64,000 bases of DNA from Planctomyces sp. (lineage in GTDB: Bacteria; Planctomycetota; Planctomycetia; Planctomycetales; Planctomycetaceae). Numbering within the stretch: position 1 is the stretch's first letter; each line of letters starts with the position of its first letter. The stretch is taken from positions 40,079 to 104,078 of the forward strand of contig SYJG01000403.1 in the NCBI GenBank assembly GCA_005798445.1. The letters are read 5' to 3'. The notes beneath the pieces are model-generated. The model saw only the letters and a list, made by a program, of their open reading frames with translations. It ran no database searches and was not told the origin of the DNA. Shown in pieces: positions 56,826 through 64,000 of this stretch. The translations under genes were made by a program, and so were the position numbers.

Positions 56826-59621
56826 ATGCACACCATGTTGGCTTCCTTTCAATTCCTGACACCGTTGACGGCCGCTGTTGTTGGCGCGCTGGTGGCAACT
56901 TTGTTGATCGGGTTCGTGTTGTTGCGTTGGGTGGGCGGACCTCCGGCGGCGGTGGCTCGGCGGTGGGGGCTGATCGGCATTCGCATGGCGGCAGTCGTCA
57001 CGTTGCTGTTGATCTTGCTGAACCCGTCGGATGTCTCGCAGACGCCGGGGCCGATTGATCGACCGGATATTTTCTATCTGCTCGATTCGTCGCAGAGCAT
57101 GGCGGTGGGCGACAAAGAAACTCGGTTTGAACATGCTCAGCGGTTGATGCGCGAGGCGGATCAGGCCACGCGCGACGAAGGTCATGCGCAGGTGAAGATG
57201 TTCCGGTTTGGGCATCGCTTGGCGGCGGTGGAGGCTCCAGTAACCCGAAGCGTCAGCGAGGGCGAACGGCTCAACGGCTCGGTGACGAATGGCGTGTCTG
57301 CGACATCCTCCCTCGCTAACGCTTCGGGTTACTTGATGGCCGCGGAATCGACTTCGGCAGCGGCAGGCTCAGCGAAGGTTAAACAGAAGCCGCTCGCTCC
57401 GACCGATTCGGACACGCAGTTGCTCACCGCATTGCGGCAGGTGTCGAGCCGGTTTGGGCGGCGGCCTCCGGCGGGAGTCGTGTTGTTTTCGGACGGTCGG
57501 GCGCGCGATGAAAGCGGCGTCGAACAACTCGCGGCGCAGTTCGCGAAGTTGAACGTCCCCGTGCATGTCGTACCGGTCGGCGATACGGCGAAGGGTGGCG
57601 ATGTGGCGATCGTCGCCTGCGTCGTGCCGCCGCGCGCACGGCGGTTTGCTGAGGTTGAAGTGCAGGTCTTTCTGCGGAGCTACGGTTACGACGGGCGTCG
57701 CTGCGAGGTGTCGTTGATCGCGCCGAGTAAAGTGGAAGGAGAAGCGGATCGCAATCTCGCTCCGCCGGTGCCGGTCACGTTGCATGACGGGTTTCAATCG
57801 GTCGGCTTGAGCTTTCGCACCGACGCGAAGACTCGCAAGTTGCAGGTCAATGTGTCGCCGCTGCCGGATGAAGTCTCGACGGCGAACAACTCGTTCAAGG
57901 CGGAGGTGCAGATTGATCGGACGAAGATTCGGTTGTTGTACATCGAGGGAAGTTCGCAGCCGTTGCAGCCGGTGCAGACAGGGGCTCGGTATGAGGTGCG
58001 CGGGCCGTACTCGGACTTGCAGCGGGCGTTGACCGAAGACGAGGACATCGAGTGCGTCGTGCTGCATGCTCCGTATGGTCGCGGTCGGTTGGCTCGCGTG
58101 GCCGATGTTGGCGGGGCGATCGTCGGCCGCGGCTTTCCAGAGACGGTCGCCGAGCTGTCCGCGTTCGATGCGATCATCCTCAGCGACGTCGCGGCGAACA
58201 CGTTTACCGAGCAGCAATTGGAGTGGCTCGAAAAGTGGATCGGTCAGCGGGGCGGCGGACTGTTGATGGTCGGTGGTCAGAAGAGTTTCCGAGCGGGCGG
58301 CTGGGACGACACGCCGCTGGCCGAGATGCTGCCGATCGAGATGCGCGACGACACCGATTGGCTCCCCGGCACGCAGGTCAGCGTGATCGCCGATTCGCAG
58401 GCGATGTCGCACCCGCTGTGGACGATCGTCACCGACGAGCGTCAGAACCGCGACATCGTCGGCCAGTTCCCGTCGTTCTTCGGAGCCAACCGTTGGGCGG
58501 GCGTGAAGCCGAACCTGACGCGCGTGCTGGCGATGTCGAACCTCGCGGCAGCCGAAGTTCCCGCCGGAGCCGCGCCTCCGGTCGCACCGAAAGCGGTTAA
58601 GCCGCCGAGCTTCTTCGAATCGCTGCAAAAGAATCTGACAGGGAAGAAGCCGGGAGGAACGGCAACAGGCGAGCCGGGTGGCGTTAGCCCCCGGACGGGC
58701 GACGACGCGAAGGTCCGGGGGCTGACGCCCTCCGGCTCGCCGAACACAGAGGACAAGAACGCGAAGCTGGAAGCCACCGTCTCGAATCAGCCGGCGATCG
58801 TTTCTGGCCAGTACGGTCGCGGCCGCACGATGGCGATGGCCATGCCGATCACGCCGCCGTGGGCGAATGACTTTCTCACGAAGTGGGGGGGCGACACGAA
58901 GTACTACGGCAAGTTCTGGCGCAACGCGATCTATTGGTTGACCGAGAGTTCGTCGATCGGCCGCCGTCGGCTGGTTGTGACCGCTGACAAGAAGTTCTAT
59001 CGCCCCGGCGAAACGATCTCGCTGACCGCCGCCGCGTTCGATGAGGCGGCGAACCAAACTGGCTCGTACAAAATCACATCAATGATCGAGCCGCAGACTT
59101 CGCTGAACGATCTCGAATCGAATTACTCCCCAGTCCGCTGGCCCGACGGCAAGCCGCGCGAGAGCGGTGAGACCGGCCCATTCATCGCCTGGGGTGAAGA
59201 GTTCGATTTGCCGCGCTCCGACGCCGCTGGAGGCAAGCCGGCATTCGCGCTGGAGATGCCGATCGCTGATGCGCTGACCGTTGGCTCGGCGAGCCAATCG
59301 CTGCGAGTCGAACTCACCGCGATGGAAGAGTTCACCCAAGTCGATAGCACGTCGCTCGACATCCAGATTCTGCACGATCCGTTCGAGCAACAGAACCCGT
59401 TTCCGAACCACGAACTGTTGGCCTCCATCGCGAAACATTCCGGCGGCCGAGTCATCAATGACTCAACGCAACTGGCCGAAGTGCTGCGCGACGTCCCGAT
59501 GAAAGTCGGCACGCCGATCGTGAAGAAGACCCCGCTCTGGAGCACATGGCTCCTGTGGACCTGGCTGTTGGGGCTGCTGAGCGTTGAATGGATTTGGCGG
59601 CGAGTCGTGGGACTCGCCTAA
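56826..59621 (+). CDS. Large membrane protein with VWA-like and glutamine-amidotransferase-like segments
   Basis: MHTMLASFQFLTPLTAAVVGALVATLLIGFVLLRWVGG...RPDIFYLLDSSQSMAVGDKETRFEHAQRLM...AIILSDVAANTFTEQQLEWLEKWIGQRGGGLLMVGGQKSF. Confidence 0.85.
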   Translation: MHTMLASFQFLTPLTAAVVGALVATLLIGFVLLRWVGGPPAAVARRWGLIGIRMAAVVTLLLILLNPSDVSQTPGPIDRPDIFYLLDSSQSMAVGDKETRFEHAQRLMREADQATRDEGHAQVKMFRFGHRLAAVEAPVTRSVSEGERLNGSVTNGVSATSSLANASGYLMAAESTSAAAGSAKVKQKPLAPTDSDTQLLTALRQVSSRFGRRPPAGVVLFSDGRARDESGVEQLAAQFAKLNVPVHVVPVGDTAKGGDVAIVACVVPPRARRFAEVEVQVFLRSYGYDGRRCEVSLIAPSKVEGEADRNLAPPVPVTLHDGFQSVGLSFRTDAKTRKLQVNVSPLPDEVSTANNSFKAEVQIDRTKIRLLYIEGSSQPLQPVQTGARYEVRGPYSDLQRALTEDEDIECVVLHAPYGRGRLARVADVGGAIVGRGFPETVAELSAFDAIILSDVAANTFTEQQLEWLEKWIGQRGGGLLMVGGQKSFRAGGWDDTPLAEMLPIEMRDDTDWLPGTQVSVIADSQAMSHPLWTIVTDERQNRDIVGQFPSFFGANRWAGVKPNLTRVLAMSNLAAAEVPAGAAPPVAPKAVKPPSFFESLQKNLTGKKPGGTATGEPGGVSPRTGDDAKVRGLTPSGSPNTEDKNAKLEATVSNQPAIVSGQYGRGRTMAMAMPITPPWANDFLTKWGGDTKYYGKFWRNAIYWLTESSSIGRRRLVVTADKKFYRPGETISLTAAAFDEAANQTGSYKITSMIEPQTSLNDLESNYSPVRWPDGKPRESGETGPFIAWGEEFDLPRSDAAGGKPAFALEMPIADALTVGSASQSLRVELTAMEEFTQVDSTSLDIQILHDPFEQQNPFPNHELLASIAKHSGGRVINDSTQLAEVLRDVPMKVGTPIVKKTPLWSTWLLWTWLLGLLSVEWIWRRVVGLA
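57239..57333. repeat. Palindromic element in frame (TRSVSEG/SLANASGY element)
   Basis: agtaacccgaagcgtcagcgaggg / ccctcgctaacgcttcgggttact, one mismatch. Confidence 0.9.
58670..58739. repeat. Palindromic element in frame (GEPGGVSPR/RGLTPSGSP element)
   Basis: gagccgggtggcgttagcccccgga / tccgggggctgacgccctccggctc, three mismatches. Confidence 0.85.
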
Positions 59622-59638
59622 GTCACCCGAAGCGTCAG

Positions 59639-59901
59639 TTTAGAAGTTGCGTCATTTGGTCTTTTTCCCCGAAGGGTTTTTGGAAATTAGCCCAGGGCAA
59701 GCGAGCGAATGCGAGCGCCGCCCTGGGTAACGAGGTCTGTGTGTCGTATGCCCTGAAGGGGCAAAGGAAGCCACTCAGTGCCCTTTCAGGGCACAACGTG
59801 AATTGCCCGGATTTCCTAGGGCGGCGCTCCCGTTGGTCGCTTGCCCTAGGCTGGATTCCGAGGCCCCTTCGGGGCGAAGACTCCAAACTGCGCAACTTCA
59901 A
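59639..59901. mobile_element. BIME-like palindrome cluster inserted into another palindromic element
   Basis: Same gcccagggcaagcgagcg / tgccctgaaggggca motifs as around the RAYT at 44.6 kb; flanked by aagcgtcag at 59630-59638 and 59902-59910. Confidence 0.75.
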
Positions 59902-60011
59902 AAGCGTCAGCGATGGCGATCGCTTCACATGATTCAATCATCGTCATTCGGAGCGTCCGCCCTCGCTGACGCTTCGGGTTATTGGGCGTTCAGTCAAAGG
60001 AGCATGTCGTG

Positions 60012-60746
60012 ATGACAAATCAATCTTGGCGAAGCGTCTGGTCCGTCGTGGTCATTCTCTGCACCTCATCAAATCTGTTGGCTGCGGGCGGCACCGACAC
60101 GATTGCGACCAAGGGACAGCCCGTGACTGTTTCGGAAGGCTGGCCTGAAGGCGTGGGAGCGATCGTCAACGATCCAACGCGGACGTCCGGGTGGAACTCC
60201 TGGTTTTCCGAGTGGCCCAATGATGTGAATCAATACGCCTTCGAGATTGCATCGACCGACGATTTGAACCGGCTGCTTGAAAAATTGGCGGCCACAAAAT
60301 CCGAAGTTCGTCAGGTCCGGCTGTCGCACCTGAAAGAGCCTTCGGGACTGGGATGGGTCACCAGCGTGCCCAAGGACAACAACATCGCAGCCATCTTCTC
60401 GCTGGGCAATCAGGCTCAGATTGACGAGTGGTACAAACGAGTTCGCAAGCCGTTCGGCAAGATGGAATTCACGGCCGCTCCCATCGCAGTGCCACCCACG
60501 CTGACGATCTTTGTCCAAAACAAATCCGTCCATCTGGAAGAACTCAAAATCCCCGCGCGGGTCATCGTGACCAGCGGCTATGTTCCCACGGTGTTCCACA
60601 AATTCAACACCAAGGACGAAGAGAAGCGGAATGCCGAAGCCGCTCGGAAGTCTGCTCCCGCCGAGACGCTCGATCCCGCAGCACAAGCCGCTGCCGACAA
60701 GATCGAAGCCTTTCTCAAGAAGAATAGTCCGAAGCCACAACCATGA
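60012..60746 (+). CDS. Secreted hypothetical protein
   Basis: MTNQSWRSVWSVVVILCTSSNLLAAGGTDTIATKGQPVTVSEGWPEGVGAIVNDPTRTSGWNSWFSEWPNDVNQYAFEI... Confidence 0.75.
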   Translation: MTNQSWRSVWSVVVILCTSSNLLAAGGTDTIATKGQPVTVSEGWPEGVGAIVNDPTRTSGWNSWFSEWPNDVNQYAFEIASTDDLNRLLEKLAATKSEVRQVRLSHLKEPSGLGWVTSVPKDNNIAAIFSLGNQAQIDEWYKRVRKPFGKMEFTAAPIAVPPTLTIFVQNKSVHLEELKIPARVIVTSGYVPTVFHKFNTKDEEKRNAEAARKSAPAETLDPAAQAAADKIEAFLKKNSPKPQP

Positions 60747-60759
60747 ATGGACCGCAATT

Positions 60760-61632
60760 GTGACTCACGCTGCTGTGTGGGAGATTCGTTCTCGGCTCTT
60801 GAGGCTTGCTCACCTTTTCGTCGGCGTTGGCATCATGCTGATGGCGGGACTTGGTGGTGCGGGCGATGCTTCCGCGCAGACACCTGCTCCCGGATCGGAT
60901 CGCAAGGAATCGCTGGCGGTGCTGATGAAGATCGCGAGCAGCTTTGAAGTGCGGTTCGATGAGAGCCTCAAGGCGAAGTTCGATGACAAGCCGGCGATGC
61001 GCTGGACGAATACGATCGGCCGAGCGACGGATGCGGCGATGTTTTTCTGGATGCACGACGGGCGGCCGGTGGCAGTCGGGACGACGTTTACGACGGACGG
61101 CGTGATCGGCCACGAGTTTCAGTCGCTGGCGTTGAAGCCGTTTGAAGTGCGGCGCGGCGAGAAGGTCGTCTGGCATCCTCGCGAACCGGGGATCGAATTC
61201 CAGCGATTAAAGGACGCTCCGGCACCGGCGGACTCGACGCGGCAACGGCTCACGCAGATGAAGTCTCTCGCACGGCGGTTTCGGGCTGAGGCGATCAAGG
61301 GACCGCCCGCGTATCAGGAGAACTCGACCTTCCAACTGCGACTGCTGACGCAGCCGATCCTGCGATTCCAAGATCCTCAAGCACCGGAGTTGGAAGGGGC
61401 GGTGTTTGCCATCGCGATGGACACCGACGCCGATGTGCTGCTGCTGATCGAGAACCGCATCCGCGACGGCCAGCCCGGTTGGGAGTACGCCCTCGCTCGA
61501 ACGAACCCGTTTGTCTTGAAAGCCTGGTACGACGACACGCAGGTCTGGTCGCAGGAACGCATCCAGGCCATCGATCCCGATCAACCGTATTTCAACATCA
61601 CCATCGGACCATTGCCTCGCAAAGAGAATTGA
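60760..61632 (+). CDS. Paralogue family member P7
   Basis: GTG start with signal sequence LLRLAHLFVGVGIMLMAGLGGAGDASAQ; KPAMRWTNTIGRATDAAMFFWMHDGRPVAVG...HEFQSLALKPF...VWHPREPGIEFQRLKDAPAPADSTRQRLTQMKSLARRFRAEAI...LRLLTQPILRFQDPQAPELEGAVFAIAMDTDADVLLLIENR. Confidence 0.85.
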   Translation: MTHAAVWEIRSRLLRLAHLFVGVGIMLMAGLGGAGDASAQTPAPGSDRKESLAVLMKIASSFEVRFDESLKAKFDDKPAMRWTNTIGRATDAAMFFWMHDGRPVAVGTTFTTDGVIGHEFQSLALKPFEVRRGEKVVWHPREPGIEFQRLKDAPAPADSTRQRLTQMKSLARRFRAEAIKGPPAYQENSTFQLRLLTQPILRFQDPQAPELEGAVFAIAMDTDADVLLLIENRIRDGQPGWEYALARTNPFVLKAWYDDTQVWSQERIQAIDPDQPYFNITIGPLPRKEN

Positions 61633-61645
61633 AACGGAGTTGCTC

Positions 61646-62977
61646 ATGAAGATCTGCCGTCACATCGCTGTTCTGTTGGGAATCGGATTCGTTGTCACCT
61701 CGGCACAGGCGGATGAGTGGACTCGATTTCGGGGATCGAATGGGAACAGCGTCGCCAGCGAGTCGAAGCATCCGGCGGAATGGGGTGAGGACTCGAACGT
61801 GGCGTGGAAGGTGAAGATTCCGGGGCGTGGTTGGTCGCAGCCGGTGGTGACGGGGGACAAGGTGTTTGTCACGACTGCCGTGACCGAGAACGAAGAGAAG
61901 CCGAAGCGCTTCGACGGGGGTGTCGTTCCGGGGGCGAAGGATGCGACCAAGGATGAGTATCAATGGAAGGTGTTTTGCTTGTCGTTGAAGACGGGCAAGG
62001 TTCTGTGGGAGCAGACTCCCTTCGAGGGGAAGCCAGCTCAGCCCAAGCATCGTGGCAATACTTACGCTTCGGAAACGCCGGTCACGGATGGCGAACGAGT
62101 CATCGCGTACTTCGGCGTGAAGGGAGTCGTCTGCTACGACCTCGCGGGGAAGCCGCAGTGGAGCAAGAGTCTCGGCGCGCATCCGCATCGGGCGGGCTGG
62201 GGCTATGGCAGCTCGCCAATCATCCTGGGTGACGCGGTCGTGCTTCAGTGCGACAACGAGCAGACCTCGTTTCTGCTGGGGCTTGATAAGAAAACCGGGG
62301 ACGAGCTGTGGCGGATCGAACGCGATGAGAAATCCAACTGGTCAACGCCGTACGTCTGGAAGAACAAGCTGCGGACGGAGCTGGTCGTGGCGGGCGGCAA
62401 GAAGATGCGTTCGTATGACCCGGTGACTCGCGAGGTGCTGTGGGAGATGGCCGGAAGCGGCCGGACATCGGTCTCTCCGGTGGGTGATGACGAGCTGCTG
62501 TATGTCGATTCGACCGACGCCTTCTGGGGCAGCCCTGGAATCTTCGCGGCCATTCGCGCGGGAGCGTCCGGCGACATCTCGCTCCCCGATGCCAAGACGA
62601 CCTCCAGCGAATTCGTGGCGTGGAGCCAGATGTACAAGTCGTATCGCAACTCATCGCCGCTGCTGTTTGGAGGCGGGCTCTACATGCTCGAACAGTCGGC
62701 GGGGATCGTTCGCTGTTTCAATCCGAAAACCGGTAAGCTGCAGTATCAGCAGCGGCTGCCGGAATCGACCGGGTTCGCGGCTTCGCCCTGGGCCAACGAC
62801 GGCAAAGTTTTTTTGTTGGACGATTCGGGAGTCACCGCCGTCATCGAACCCGGCCCGCAGTTCAAGCTGATCTCGTCGAATCGCCTCGATGACGAAATCT
62901 TCTGGTCGTCAGCCGCGATCAGCGAAGGCCAACTCCTGTTGCGAGGCCAGCAGCACTTGTATTGCATTCGGAAATGA
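61646..62977 (+). CDS. PQQ-binding-like beta-propeller protein, secreted
   Basis: DEWTRFRGSNGNSVASESKHPAEWGEDSNVAWKVKIPGRGWSQPVVTGDKVFVTTAVTE...LVVAGGKKMRSYDPVTREVLWEMAGSGRTSVSP. Confidence 0.9.
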   Translation: MKICRHIAVLLGIGFVVTSAQADEWTRFRGSNGNSVASESKHPAEWGEDSNVAWKVKIPGRGWSQPVVTGDKVFVTTAVTENEEKPKRFDGGVVPGAKDATKDEYQWKVFCLSLKTGKVLWEQTPFEGKPAQPKHRGNTYASETPVTDGERVIAYFGVKGVVCYDLAGKPQWSKSLGAHPHRAGWGYGSSPIILGDAVVLQCDNEQTSFLLGLDKKTGDELWRIERDEKSNWSTPYVWKNKLRTELVVAGGKKMRSYDPVTREVLWEMAGSGRTSVSPVGDDELLYVDSTDAFWGSPGIFAAIRAGASGDISLPDAKTTSSEFVAWSQMYKSYRNSSPLLFGGGLYMLEQSAGIVRCFNPKTGKLQYQQRLPESTGFAASPWANDGKVFLLDDSGVTAVIEPGPQFKLISSNRLDDEIFWSSAAISEGQLLLRGQQHLYCIRK

Positions 62978-63789
62978 TCGCCATGCGACAACGACGATTG
63001 AGTTTTCTCTGTCTGATCCTTGCGAGCCTCTCGATTCCGTTCAGCGCCCTTGGCGACGAGGGCGACGCTGCGAAGAAAGAGGAATCGGCGAAGCGACTCG
63101 CCGCGCTGAAGAAATTGATCGCGGGGGTGGAGGTCACGGCTGGCAAGGAGAGGGCGAACAAGTTGGAGCGGGTTGAGGAGCCGATTCTGCGGTGGAGCAA
63201 TCCGATCGTGAAGATCGTCGATGCGACGGTGTTTGTGTGGACTCGCGACGGCCGGCCGGTCGTGGTTTCGCAACTCGCCGATGTCACCGACTTGGGCGTT
63301 TGGCATGAGTACCAGTCGATGACGACGGAGCCGATTCAGGCCAAACGCAACGGCCAGACGGAGTGGGCACCAACCGTCGGCGGGATCGAATGGAAACGTG
63401 CTCCGACCACGGAAGCTCCCTCAGGCACGCCGGAACTGCGGCGCGTACAGATGCGGAAGATCGCAGAGAAGTTTCAAATCAACGATGACTTCGACTTCAA
63501 GCCGAGCCAATTGCGATTGTTGCCAACACCGCTCTACCGGTACTCGGCCCCAAAGTTGGGCGTGAAGGACGGAGCGTTGTTCACCTACGTCTTCGGCACC
63601 GACCCGGAAGTCATGCTGCTGATCGAAGCTCGCAAGGAAGGGGACGCGGAAACCTGGATGGTGGCGTTCGCTCGACTGACCGGTTTCGCGTGCCAAGCCA
63701 CGTTGGACGACAAGGAATTCTGGTCCTGCAAGTTCCCGCCGGAATCAACATTCACCCAACTCCGACTTGGACCGTCACTGAGTCAGTGA
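62974..63789 (+). CDS. Paralogue family member P8
   Basis: ATGA overlap with PQQ gene; EPILRWSNPIVKIVDATVFVWTRDGRPVVV...HEYQSMTTEPIQAK...QMRKIAEKF...LRLLPTPLYRYSAPKLGVKDGALFTYVFGTDPEVMLLIEAR. Confidence 0.87.
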   Translation: MIAMRQRRLSFLCLILASLSIPFSALGDEGDAAKKEESAKRLAALKKLIAGVEVTAGKERANKLERVEEPILRWSNPIVKIVDATVFVWTRDGRPVVVSQLADVTDLGVWHEYQSMTTEPIQAKRNGQTEWAPTVGGIEWKRAPTTEAPSGTPELRRVQMRKIAEKFQINDDFDFKPSQLRLLPTPLYRYSAPKLGVKDGALFTYVFGTDPEVMLLIEARKEGDAETWMVAFARLTGFACQATLDDKEFWSCKFPPESTFTQLRLGPSLSQ

Positions 63790-63870
63790 CAGACGAAGGA
63801 AGTCGAATCGTGGACTCAAATGACGCCCCTCTGCGCTTCTCGGCGGTGAAAGTCCTTTGATTCAGGTTCC

Positions 63871-64000
63871 TCAGCAGAATCTGTGAGTGATTTGTTTTTC
63901 AGGGAGGTTTCCAAGTTGGTGGAGGAGTGCGAGTTCGGCGACTCGCGAGGTGCGGAAGCCGTGGGATTTTCTCGACACCAGTTTGGCTTGGTTGTTCAAG
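63871..64000 (-). CDS. C-terminal end of a transposase (ISL3-like, tentative), running off the window
   Basis: Reverse complement: LNNQAKLVSRKSHGFRTSRVAELALLHQLGNLPEKQITHRFC*. Confidence 0.5.
   Translation of the reverse strand, partial: LNNQAKLVSRKSHGFRTSRVAELALLHQLGNLPEKQITHRFC

Noticed and set aside
57369-59057. Minus-strand 562-aa ORF
   Set aside because: Antisense to the VWA-like gene; composition is typical of GC-rich shadow frames.

Overview
64 kb of a planctomycete-type chromosome. The family content supports this: LEPR-XLL giant protein, PSCyt1-type cytochrome, DUF1549/DUF1553 and DUF1501 pair, MoxR/DUF58/BatA-like genes. (1) Positions 1-15043 on the minus strand are one uninterrupted, 3'-truncated giant secreted-protein gene of about 5,000 codons. 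It has an LEPR-XLL N-terminus, a matrixin-type HEIGHAIGLGH site and many RGxNGTxAxxH repeats. It is absent from the supplied ORF track because its stop lies outside the window; the plus-strand ORFs listed there are shadow ORFs. (2) Positions 15-38 kb carry mostly housekeeping and planctomycete genes. (3) Positions 38-64 kb hold a long co-directional MoxR / DUF58 / BatA-like / VWA cluster. Interspersed in it are eight divergent copies of one unnamed secreted protein family (about 260-300 aa), which is the best candidate for an undescribed system. (4) The window is saturated with mobile palindromic DNA. This includes seven copies of one ~70-80 bp hairpin in 5' leaders/intercistronic gaps, several palindromes inserted in frame inside conserved genes, nested palindromes, REP/BIME clusters with a RAYT-like Y1 transposase, a decayed RAYT copy flanked by 117-bp inverted repeats, and a BIME inserted into another palindrome with an apparent 9-bp target duplication. 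One EF-hand gene has a frameshift at a G8 tract. I saw no rRNA, tRNA or CRISPR array. All calls come from reading sequence and translations; no searches were run.
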